This document shows positions 16,536 to 22,416 of a DNA stretch of 22,416 bases, one piece after another. A program made the position numbers and the translations under genes. The notes below the pieces were generated by a model. It was not told the origin of the DNA. It saw only the letters and a program-made list of their open reading frames with translations, and made no database searches. Every line of letters begins with the position of its first letter. Position 1 is the first letter of the stretch. The stretch is from assembly GCA_029258695.1 (NCBI GenBank), contig JARIBR010000041.1:1-22416 (forward strand), in the 5' to 3' direction. The stretch is from Quadrisphaera sp. Its GTDB lineage: Bacteria > Actinomycetota > Actinomycetes > Actinomycetales > Quadrisphaeraceae.

Positions 16536-17407
16536 GCGCCGGCCAGGTCCTCGCCAGCACCGAGCTCGCCGAGGACGCGGCCCACGGCGGGCGGCGCAGG
16601 ATGCCGGCAGCGTCGAGGAGGCGCATCCCCCGTCTCGGCGACGTGCTGCTCCCGGCCTACGTGGTGCTGGCGATGGTCTACCTCATGGTGCCGATCGCCT
16701 ACACCGTGGCGTTCTCCTTCAACGACGGCGGCCGCTCCAACATCTCGTGGCGCGGCTTCACCCTCGACAACTGGGCGAACCCGTGCGGTGCCCCCGGTGT
16801 GTGCGGCGCCGTGGTGAACAGCCTGACCATCGGCGCGCTGGCGACGGTGGTGGCCACGGTGCTCGGCACGCTGATCGCCATCGCCCTCGTGCGCTACCGG
16901 TTCACGGGCCGCGGACCGATCAACCTGCTGATCTTCCTGCCGATGGCCACCCCGGAGGTGGTGCTGGGGGCCTCGCTGCTCTCCCAGTTCCTCAACCTGC
17001 GGATCACGCCCGGCTACTGGACCGTCGTCGTCGCCCACATCATGTTCTGCCTCAGCTTCGTGGTCGTCACCGTCAAGGCCAGGGTCTCCAGCCTCGACCC
17101 GGCGCTCGAGGAGGCGGCCGGTGACCTGTACGCCTCGCCGCTCCAGACCTTCTGGCGCGTCACCCTGCCGCTGCTGGCGCCGGGGATCATCGCAGCGGCG
17201 CTGCTGAGCTTCGCGCTGAGCTTCGACGACTTCATCATCACGAACTTCAACTCCGGCTCGGTCGACACCTTCCCCAAGTTCGTCTACGTCGCCGCCGCCC
17301 GCGGCATCCCGGCGCAGGCCAACGTCATCGGGTCGGCGATGTTCCTCGGGATCCTCGCCGTCGTGGTCATCGGCCGCGCCCTGTCCGCTCGGAGGAACCG
17401 CTCATGA
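16532..17407 (+). CDS. potC: Polyamine ABC transporter permease (PotC-like)
   Basis: Second transmembrane subunit, 291 residues, with a cytoplasmic N-terminal stretch rich in Arg before the first membrane segment (about residues 38-60). The EAA loop is at about 192-218 (ALEEAAGDLYASP, then VTLPLLAPGI). LSFDDFIITNFNSG follows, a hallmark of PotC/PotI. GTG 16532 is set by the GTGA overlap with the upstream stop; a longer open frame upstream is only the shifted reading of the potB-like gene. Its stop overlaps the next start by 4 nt (ATGA). Confidence 0.92.
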   Translation: MSAGQVLASTELAEDAAHGGRRRMPAASRRRIPRLGDVLLPAYVVLAMVYLMVPIAYTVAFSFNDGGRSNISWRGFTLDNWANPCGAPGVCGAVVNSLTIGALATVVATVLGTLIAIALVRYRFTGRGPINLLIFLPMATPEVVLGASLLSQFLNLRITPGYWTVVVAHIMFCLSFVVVTVKARVSSLDPALEEAAGDLYASPLQTFWRVTLPLLAPGIIAAALLSFALSFDDFIITNFNSGSVDTFPKFVYVAAARGIPAQANVIGSAMFLGILAVVVIGRALSARRNRS

Positions 17408-18708
17408 CCGCACCATCAGGCACGCCGACCACCACCGCCCCGCTGCGCGTCCTCGTCGTCGGGTCCGGCGGGGTGGGTGACGCCGTGGCCCGCATCGCCG
17501 CTCGCCGGGACTTCTTCGAGGTCATGGTGATGGCCGACCAGGACCTCGCCCGGGCGCAGCGCAGCGTCGACGCCGTGATGCAGCGCCACCCCGGCGAGCA
17601 GCGCTTCGCCGCAGCCCAGGTGGACGCCTCCTCGGCCGGCGCGGTCGAGGCCCACGCCCGCGAGCACCGCGCCACCCACGTGCTCAACGCCGTGGACCCG
17701 CGGTTCGTCATGCCGGTCTTCGACGGGGCGCTCGCCGCGGGCGCGGACTACCTCGACATGGCGCTCTCGCTCTCCACGCCGCACCCGCGGGCGCCGCACG
17801 AGCGCACCGGGGAGAAGCTCGGGGACGAGCAGTACGCCCGCGCGGGCGAGTGGGAGGCCGCGGGGCGCCTGGCGCTGGTGGGCATCGGCGTGGAGCCCGG
17901 CCTGTCCAACGTCCTCGCCCGGTACGCCGTCGACCACCTCTTCCGCGAGGTCGACGAGCTGGGCGTGCGCGACGGCGCCAACCTGTCGGTGACCGACGAC
18001 GACGGGAACGAGATCTTCGCACCGTCGTTCTCCATCTGGACGACGATCGAGGAGTGCCTCAACCCGCCGGTGATCTACGAGCGTGAGATCGGGTGGACCA
18101 CCGTGCCGCCGTTCTCCGAGCCGGAGGTGTTCGACTTCCCCGGCGGCATCGGGCCGGTGGAGTGCGTGCACGTCGAGCACGAGGAGGTGCTGCAGCTCCC
18201 ACGCACCCTCGACGCCCGGCGCGTCACCTTCAAGTACGGCCTGGGTGAGGAGTTCATCGGCGTGCTGCGCACCCTGCACGCCCTCGGTCTGGACTCCACG
18301 GCGCCGGTGCCCGTCAAGGGCGTCGAGGTCTCCCCGCGCGACGTCGTGGCCGCGGTGCTCCCGGACCCGGCCACCATCGGCCCGCGCATGAGCGGCACCA
18401 CGTGCGCCGGGGTGCTCGTCACCGGGACGGGCACGGACGGTGAGCCGCGCGAGGTGTACCTCCACCACCTGGTGGACAACGCCTGGTCGATGGCCGAGTA
18501 CGGCTCCCAGTGCGTCGTCTGGCAGACCGCGGTGAACCCGGTGGTGGCCCTGGAGCTGCTCGCGGCCGGCACGTGGGCGGCGACGGGCGTCCGTGGGCCG
18601 GAGGAGCTCGACGCCGTGCCGTTCCTCGAGCTGCTCTCACGACCCGAGGCCGAGGGTGGGTACGGCTCGCCGTGGGAGCTGCAGGAGCGCGCTCCCGGAC
18701 GCGGGTGA
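17404..18708 (+). CDS. Saccharopine dehydrogenase family protein
   Basis: A 434-residue protein with an N-terminal Rossmann nucleotide-binding fold (VLVVGSGGVG, glycines at about 20-25) followed by the ADQDLARAQ segment and HVLNAVDPRF, typical of the saccharopine dehydrogenase/carboxynorspermidine dehydrogenase superfamily. The C-terminal two thirds match the family's substrate domain (GIGVEPGLSNVLARYA, FPGGIGPVE). Members reduce or oxidise secondary amines formed from an aldehyde and an amino acid, including steps in lysine and carboxy-polyamine metabolism. Its ATGA overlap with the PotC-like gene places it firmly in the transporter operon, so its substrate is probably derived from the imported amine. 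The actual reaction is unknown; I would not call it lysine biosynthesis. Confidence 0.82.
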   Translation: MTAPSGTPTTTAPLRVLVVGSGGVGDAVARIAARRDFFEVMVMADQDLARAQRSVDAVMQRHPGEQRFAAAQVDASSAGAVEAHAREHRATHVLNAVDPRFVMPVFDGALAAGADYLDMALSLSTPHPRAPHERTGEKLGDEQYARAGEWEAAGRLALVGIGVEPGLSNVLARYAVDHLFREVDELGVRDGANLSVTDDDGNEIFAPSFSIWTTIEECLNPPVIYEREIGWTTVPPFSEPEVFDFPGGIGPVECVHVEHEEVLQLPRTLDARRVTFKYGLGEEFIGVLRTLHALGLDSTAPVPVKGVEVSPRDVVAAVLPDPATIGPRMSGTTCAGVLVTGTGTDGEPREVYLHHLVDNAWSMAEYGSQCVVWQTAVNPVVALELLAAGTWAATGVRGPEELDAVPFLELLSRPEAEGGYGSPWELQERAPGRG

Positions 18709-18763
18709 TCATCGCGGGGTTCGTCGGGCTGCAGCTCTCGAGCACCGCCCCGCGAGGGGTCGG

Positions 18764-18779
18764 GCGTGGGGCCCCGCGC
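18764..18779. terminator. Self-complementary GC element between convergent genes
   Basis: GCGTGGGGCCCCGCGC is self-complementary apart from one G-T pair and its mirror position, and can fold with a 4-nt loop. It lies between the stop of the saccharopine-dehydrogenase-like gene (18708) and that of the minus-strand phosphatase gene (18794). A second hairpin (CGCCCGTC 18801-18808 with GACGGGCG 18819-18826) lies just inside the phosphatase 3' end. Either could end transcription of the convergent operons. Confidence 0.35.
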
Positions 18780-18793
18780 GCGCACCGGGAGGC

Positions 18794-20278
18794 TCAGGGC
18801 CGCCCGTCACCGGTCGGCGACGGGCGGGCCGGGCCTGACCAGCGCGCCAGGAGCACCGTGGCGTCGTCCTGCAGCACGTCGTCCTGGTGGCGCAGCACGG
18901 CGTGGACCAGCCGTCGGACGGTCTCCGGCGGGGAGTGGCCCCCGGCGGCCGCGCGCTCGAGGAGGTCGACCAGGCGGGGCAGGCCGAACGCCTCGCCCCG
19001 AGGATCACGGGCCTCGACCACGCCGTCGGTGTAGAGCACCAGCGCGTCGCCGGGCTGCAGGACGTGCTCGCCGACGCTCAGCTCCCCGGTGCCCCGGCCG
19101 AAGGCGGCGCGCCGGCCGGCCTCCAGGCTGGCCACCACGTGGCCGTCGCGCAGCACCAGCGGCGCGGCGTGCCCGGCGACGACGTAGCGCAGCCTCCCGC
19201 TCGCCAGGTCGAGGCTGGCCAGCACGCCGGTGGCCGTCGCCGGCGTGACGTGTTCCGCCACGACCTCGTCGATGGCGGCGGCCTGGGCGTACAGCCCGTG
19301 GCCGGCGCGGCGCGCGACGCGGTAGGCCGCCAGGACGGCGCTGGCGACGAGCCCGGCGCCGAGGTCGTGGCCCGTGGCGTCGACGACGGCGAGGTCGGCC
19401 CGGCGCCCGGACAGCGCGTGGTCGAAGACGTCACCGCCCACGGAGTGCGCGGGCTCCACCAGTCCCGAGAGCTGGAAGCGCTCGTCCCCGGCGGTCAGCG
19501 GGGGCAGGAGGTTCCACACCAGCTCGGCAGCCACGGTGCGGGGGTGGTGGGTGCGCACGGGGAGCACGTCGTCGCCGCGCCGGTCGGCGGCCACCACGAG
19601 GTGGCCGAGGAGCGCGGCCACCCACCCGCAGTGCTGGTGCAGCAGCGGGTCGCGCAGCCCCGCCGGGTCGTCGAGGAGCACCTGCAGCACCCCCAGGCGC
19701 CGCGGCCCCTCCAGCAGCGGGAACCACAGCACCGGGTGGTCCCCGGCGGCGCCGCTCTGGAGCCGTCCCACCTGATAGGCCTTGCCGGCGAGCGACCCGT
19801 CCACCGACACGCAGGCGGCGCGCCCCTGGCCGGGGGCGACCACGGGTATCAGCTCGCGCTGCTCGTCGTCCACGAGGTGGACGACGAGCTCGACGCCCAG
19901 GGCGCGCCCGGCCGCCTCCGCCGCGGCGACCAGCCCACCGCCGGCGTCGAGCTGCTCCTGCTCCAGCAGCGTCACCAGCGCCGCCAGCGGCCCTCGCCGC
20001 GGGCGGGCCTGGCGCAGCGGGCGGCTGTGGGGCACCCGCAGCGTCCCGGCGAGCTCGTCGAGACGCTCGTTGGCCGCCACCGCCAGCACGTCGCGCTCCA
20101 CGTCCGGAAGCTCGAGCAGGCCCTCCAACCAGCCCTCCACCTCCAGCGGCCCGGCGACGCCGCCCACCGCGAAGTAGCGCAACCACAGCGCCTCCACCGT
20201 CAGCCCCGCCCGCTGCAGCGCCACCTGGAGCGCGCGGCGCTGGTCCTCGTCGCGCTCGGCCGGCGCGTGCTCGCTCAC
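18794..20278 (-). CDS. GAF and PP2C/SpoIIE-type serine phosphatase
   Basis: A 494-residue soluble phosphatase of the SpoIIE/RsbU class, which usually dephosphorylates an anti-sigma-factor antagonist. An N-terminal helical region (about 10-80, with LTVEALWLRYF) precedes a GAF-like sensor (about 95-225) and the PP2C domain (about 255-480). Metal-binding acids are present: VGGD with Asp 283, VVDATGHD with Asp 300, LYTDG with Asp 418 and DDAT at 471-474, so it should be active. Its GTG start overlaps the stop of the GAF-ANTAR gene by 4 nt (GTGA). No sigma factor, anti-sigma factor or antagonist gene is visible in the window, so its target lies elsewhere. Confidence 0.9.
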   Translation of the reverse strand: MSEHAPAERDEDQRRALQVALQRAGLTVEALWLRYFAVGGVAGPLEVEGWLEGLLELPDVERDVLAVAANERLDELAGTLRVPHSRPLRQARPRRGPLAALVTLLEQEQLDAGGGLVAAAEAAGRALGVELVVHLVDDEQRELIPVVAPGQGRAACVSVDGSLAGKAYQVGRLQSGAAGDHPVLWFPLLEGPRRLGVLQVLLDDPAGLRDPLLHQHCGWVAALLGHLVVAADRRGDDVLPVRTHHPRTVAAELVWNLLPPLTAGDERFQLSGLVEPAHSVGGDVFDHALSGRRADLAVVDATGHDLGAGLVASAVLAAYRVARRAGHGLYAQAAAIDEVVAEHVTPATATGVLASLDLASGRLRYVVAGHAAPLVLRDGHVVASLEAGRRAAFGRGTGELSVGEHVLQPGDALVLYTDGVVEARDPRGEAFGLPRLVDLLERAAAGGHSPPETVRRLVHAVLRHQDDVLQDDATVLLARWSGPARPSPTGDGRP

Positions 20279-20994
20279 CGGCGTCGCCGGGCGGCGGCGG
20301 CCACGAGCGCGCGGGCGGTGGCGTGGACCGTCCGGCCCTCCTGCCGTGCCTGGCCGACCAGCAGCGTGAAGGCTCCCGCCTCGTCGACGCCCTCGCGCAC
20401 CATGAGCACCCCGCGCGCGCAGGCGATCGCGTCGCGGTCGCGCAGCGCGCCCCGGAGGTCCTCGCTCAGGCGCCGACCGGCCTCTGCGGTCTGCACGTTC
20501 GCGACGAAGATCGCCGCCTGGGCGGCGAACATCACCAGCAGGTGCTCGCTGCGCGCGTCGAAGGCACCGGGGGAGCGCGCGTACAGCTTCATGGCTCCCA
20601 GGGCGACGTCACCCGCCACCAGCGGGGCGCTGACCGCCGAGCGCAGACCGAGCCCGTCGGCGACGCGGGCCCAGCGCGGCCAGCGCGCATCGGTGCGCAC
20701 GTCGTCGACGCGCACGCCGGTGCGTCCGGCCCACGCCGCCAGGCACGGGCCCTCGTCGAGCTCGTACTGGGCCGCGTCGGCGCGCTCGGCGAGCGCGTCG
20801 GTGGCCGCGGCGGTGCGCCGGCGCCCCTGGGCGTCGACCAGCGTGAGCCCGGAGGCGTCGGCGCCCTCGACCACCTCCACGGCCAGGCTCGTGACCAGGT
20901 CCAGGGCGGTCTCCACCGTCTCCTGGGAGAGCAGCAGGCCCGACGTGCGGGCGAAGACGGCTGTCAGCTCCTCGGCAGGGGAAGGTGCGTCCAT
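20275..20994 (-). CDS. GAF-ANTAR RNA-binding regulator
   Basis: A 239-residue regulator with a GAF sensor domain (about 15-165, containing YELDEGPCLAAW) and a C-terminal ANTAR domain (about 178-232, RDRDAIACARGVLM then DEAGAFTLLVGQAR). ANTAR proteins bind RNA hairpins and prevent termination or alter translation; GAF-ANTAR forms are common in actinobacteria. ATG 20994 is preferred because GGAG lies 7 nt upstream on this strand (21004-21001). GTG 21021 would add 9 residues without a better site. It is co-transcribed with the SpoIIE-type phosphatase downstream, and both probably respond to a shared signal through their GAF domains. Confidence 0.9.
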   Translation of the reverse strand: MDAPSPAEELTAVFARTSGLLLSQETVETALDLVTSLAVEVVEGADASGLTLVDAQGRRRTAAATDALAERADAAQYELDEGPCLAAWAGRTGVRVDDVRTDARWPRWARVADGLGLRSAVSAPLVAGDVALGAMKLYARSPGAFDARSEHLLVMFAAQAAIFVANVQTAEAGRRLSEDLRGALRDRDAIACARGVLMVREGVDEAGAFTLLVGQARQEGRTVHATARALVAAAARRRR

Positions 20995-21429
20995 CGAGGT
21001 CTCCAGGGCCGGCCCGCTCACCGTGCACCCGGTGAGGTCCCGGCTCGCGCGGCGGGGGCGGCCGTGTCCTCGACCGCGCGCACGCCCAGGCTATGCCCTG
21101 GCCCGGCGGCCCGCCGCCGGGCGACCCCGCACCACGGTGATCGAGGTGGCAGCCGCCCCGGGGGTCGCCCGCTCCGCGATGAGCGCCAGGCGCTGGAGGA
21201 CCCACAGCACCGGATCGGTGCACAGCGCCGGTTCGGGCCACCGCCGAGAACCGGAGGGTGCCGCACTCACGGTGGCCCGCCCGCCGGGCTGCCGGCGAAC
21301 GAGCGGTGCGGGGTGCAGCCCTCGCGACCGTCACCGGCGGTGGGCGGGGTGCGGCGCCGACCGGGCGAGGGCGCCTCCTCGGGTGAGCCGTACGGATGGT
21401 CCCGGCTCTCGCCACCCTGCGTGAGTGCC

Positions 21430-21435
21430 TACGGT
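21430..21435 (+). promoter_or_regulatory. Candidate -10 for the second PotD gene
   Basis: TACGGT fits the TANNNT pattern and predicts a start near 21442, just at the foot of the leader hairpin. No convincing -35 lies 17-18 nt upstream. Confidence 0.4.
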
Positions 21436-21440
21436 GACCG

Positions 21441-21476
21441 CGCCGGGCCGCACCTCCTCACGGCCCGGCGGGGAGG
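21441..21476 (+). promoter_or_regulatory. Leader hairpin with anti-Shine-Dalgarno loop
   Basis: CGCCGGGCCG at 21441-21450 and CGGCCCGGCG at 21461-21470 form a 10-bp perfect stem around the loop CACCTCCTCA. The ribosome binding site GGGAGG follows at once (21471-21476). CCTCCTC in the loop (21453-21459) can instead pair with the 7 bases at 21470-21476, hiding the site. The two folds exclude each other because they share 21470 and the loop. The geometry is read from sequence; a switch function is inference. Confidence 0.5.
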
Positions 21477-21481
21477 CGATG

Positions 21482-22416
21482 ATGACCACGACCGGTCGGT
21501 ACCGCGGCTCGCAGCCGAGCAGCGAGAGCGACCCGTTGAGGGTGCTCGTGCCGACTGCCGCCGCGGCGCGCCTGAGCCGCCGCTCGTTCCTCTCGGCCGC
21601 CGCGCTGGTCGGCGGCGGCGCCGCCCTGGCGGCGTGCGGGGAGACCTCGCCGACCGCGCCGACGGCCACCGACGCCGAGCTCGAGGACTCCGTCAGCCTC
21701 TACAGCTGGGACGACTACGACGACCCGGACGTGCTGGCCGGCTTCACCGCCGCGGTGGGGCCGAGCGTCACCGTCGACGCCTTCGGCTCCAACGAGGAGA
21801 TGATCGCCCGCCTCATCGAGGCGAGGGGTGAGTCGGGCTACGACGTGGTCGTCCCCTCGAGCTACTACGTCCAGCTCATGGTCCAGAACGCCCTGCTGAG
21901 CGAGCTGAACCACGACCTCCTCCCGAACCTCGGCAACGTCCAGCGGGAGTTCCGGGACCAGCCGTTCGACCCGGGCAACGCCTACACGGTGGTCAAGGCG
22001 TGGGGCACCACCGGGTTCGCGTACGACACCCGGGCCATCACCCGCCCGCTGGCCACGTGGGAGGACTTCTTCGACGCCGCCCAGAACGAGGCGTCGGGCT
22101 CGGTGTCGCTGTCGGAGGACCCCGGCGAGGTCCTCTACGCCTGGTTCAACGCCCAGGGCATCGACGAGAACACCACGGAGGACGCCGACTACGACGCGGC
22201 GCAGGAGTTCCTCGTCGCCACCCTGGCGCCGCACGTCGAGGCCTTCGACCCGAACCCCGGCACGTCCGTCATCCCGGAGAACGCGCGCACGCTGGTCCAG
22301 ACGTGGAACGGCGACGCCCGGCTGGGGAAGCTGGGCAGCGAGGACCCGGAGCGGTGGCGGTGGGTCCTGCCGTCCCCGACGAACCTGTGGCAGGACAACT
22401 GGGCGATCGCGGCCGG
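21482..22416 (+). CDS. Second PotD-type substrate-binding lipoprotein (partial, cut by window end)
   Basis: The first 311 residues of a spermidine/putrescine-binding protein are visible; the gene runs off the right edge. It has a twin-arginine-like motif SRRSFLS at 32-38 and a lipobox LAAC with Cys 52, so a lipoprotein is expected. VSLYSWDDYDDPDVLAGF and YDVVVPSSYYVQLM match classical PotD/PotF closely, including the aromatic ligand-contact segments, unlike the more divergent paralogue at 13094. ATG 21482 is 5 nt from GGGAGG and is preferred to ATG 21479, which is only 2 nt away. Permease and ATPase genes probably follow outside the window. Confidence 0.92.
   Translation, partial: MTTTGRYRGSQPSSESDPLRVLVPTAAAARLSRRSFLSAAALVGGGAALAACGETSPTAPTATDAELEDSVSLYSWDDYDDPDVLAGFTAAVGPSVTVDAFGSNEEMIARLIEARGESGYDVVVPSSYYVQLMVQNALLSELNHDLLPNLGNVQREFRDQPFDPGNAYTVVKAWGTTGFAYDTRAITRPLATWEDFFDAAQNEASGSVSLSEDPGEVLYAWFNAQGIDENTTEDADYDAAQEFLVATLAPHVEAFDPNPGTSVIPENARTLVQTWNGDARLGKLGSEDPERWRWVLPSPTNLWQDNWAIAA

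Larger units (their letters stand above)
20995..21481. promoter_or_regulatory. Divergent regulatory gap, about 490 bp, no gene seen
   Basis: This stretch separates the minus-strand ANTAR gene from the plus-strand PotD-type gene. Open frames exist on both strands but show no family resemblance, good start or codon pattern. It holds several hairpins: GCCCGGCGGC 21101-21110 with GCCGCCGGGC 21113-21122; GCACCG 21207-21212 with CGGTGC 21216-21221; CCGGTT 21228-21233 with AACCGG 21249-21254; and the leader hairpin at 21441-21470. A minus-strand TAGCCT at 21093-21088 is a possible -10 for the ANTAR gene, giving a leader of about 85 nt. Confidence 0.55.

Noticed and set aside
21207..21221. GGATCGGTG-like sequence matching the frr-cdsA repeat core
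   Set aside because: Only about 10 bases match, in one copy, and they form part of a different hairpin; likely coincidence.
21018..21266. Small minus-strand frame of 82 codons in the divergent gap
   Set aside because: No ribosome binding site, no family resemblance, and an Arg/Pro-rich translation typical of noncoding GC-rich DNA.
18887..21424. Very long open frame (845 codons) on the plus strand across the phosphatase and ANTAR genes
   Set aside because: It is antisense to two genes with clear domains and catalytic motifs. Its translation is low-complexity and matches no family; long shadow frames are expected at this GC content.

Overview
The window is GC-rich (roughly 73-75% by eye) and densely coded, with a strong G/C bias at third codon positions. 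The order rpsB-tsf-pyrH-frr-cdsA-rlmN, the many GTG starts, and the GAF-ANTAR and SpoIIE-type regulators point to a high-GC actinobacterium. No ribosomal RNA, tRNA or other marker allows a firmer placement. I see no IS element, phage gene, integrase or CRISPR array.

Positions 1-5880 (plus strand) hold a housekeeping run: ribosomal protein S2, elongation factor Ts, UMP kinase, ribosome recycling factor, CDP-diglyceride synthase and the 23S rRNA/tRNA adenine-C2 methyltransferase RlmN. Two gaps in this run carry short tandem repeats. One is an array of about 14-15 bp units that begins on the frr stop codon. The other is a 42-bp unit repeated 2.6 times between cdsA and rlmN. A small protein with four DivIVA-like motifs follows (5982-6563).

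Positions 6662-18708 look like a polyamine uptake and breakdown locus. A class III aminotransferase (plus) converges on a minus-strand set made of an Lrp/AsnC regulator, a second class III aminotransferase (putrescine-type) and a PuuB-like FAD amine oxidase. Divergent from the regulator is a plus-strand operon: an aminobutyraldehyde-type aldehyde dehydrogenase, a PotD-like lipoprotein, a PotA ATPase, PotB and PotC permeases, and a saccharopine-dehydrogenase-family protein. The last five genes are joined by 1-4 nt overlaps. The simplest reading is import of putrescine or a related polyamine, removal of one amino group by transamination or oxidation, then oxidation of the aminoaldehyde to GABA, under Lrp-type control. 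The divergent promoter gap is an AT-rich island containing a 15-mer that matches the E. coli Lrp consensus at 12 of 15 positions.

Positions 18794-20994 (minus) encode a GAF/SpoIIE phosphatase and a GAF-ANTAR RNA-binding regulator with a 4-nt overlap. A gap of about 490 bp with several strong hairpins separates them from a second PotD-type lipoprotein gene, which runs off the right edge. That gene's leader has a 10-bp GC hairpin whose loop is complementary to its own ribosome binding site. The leader also shares a 12-mer with the leader of the aldehyde dehydrogenase gene. I found no clearly new system. The most interesting points are the linked saccharopine-dehydrogenase-like gene, the anti-Shine-Dalgarno leader, the candidate Lrp operator and the hairpin-rich 42-bp repeats.
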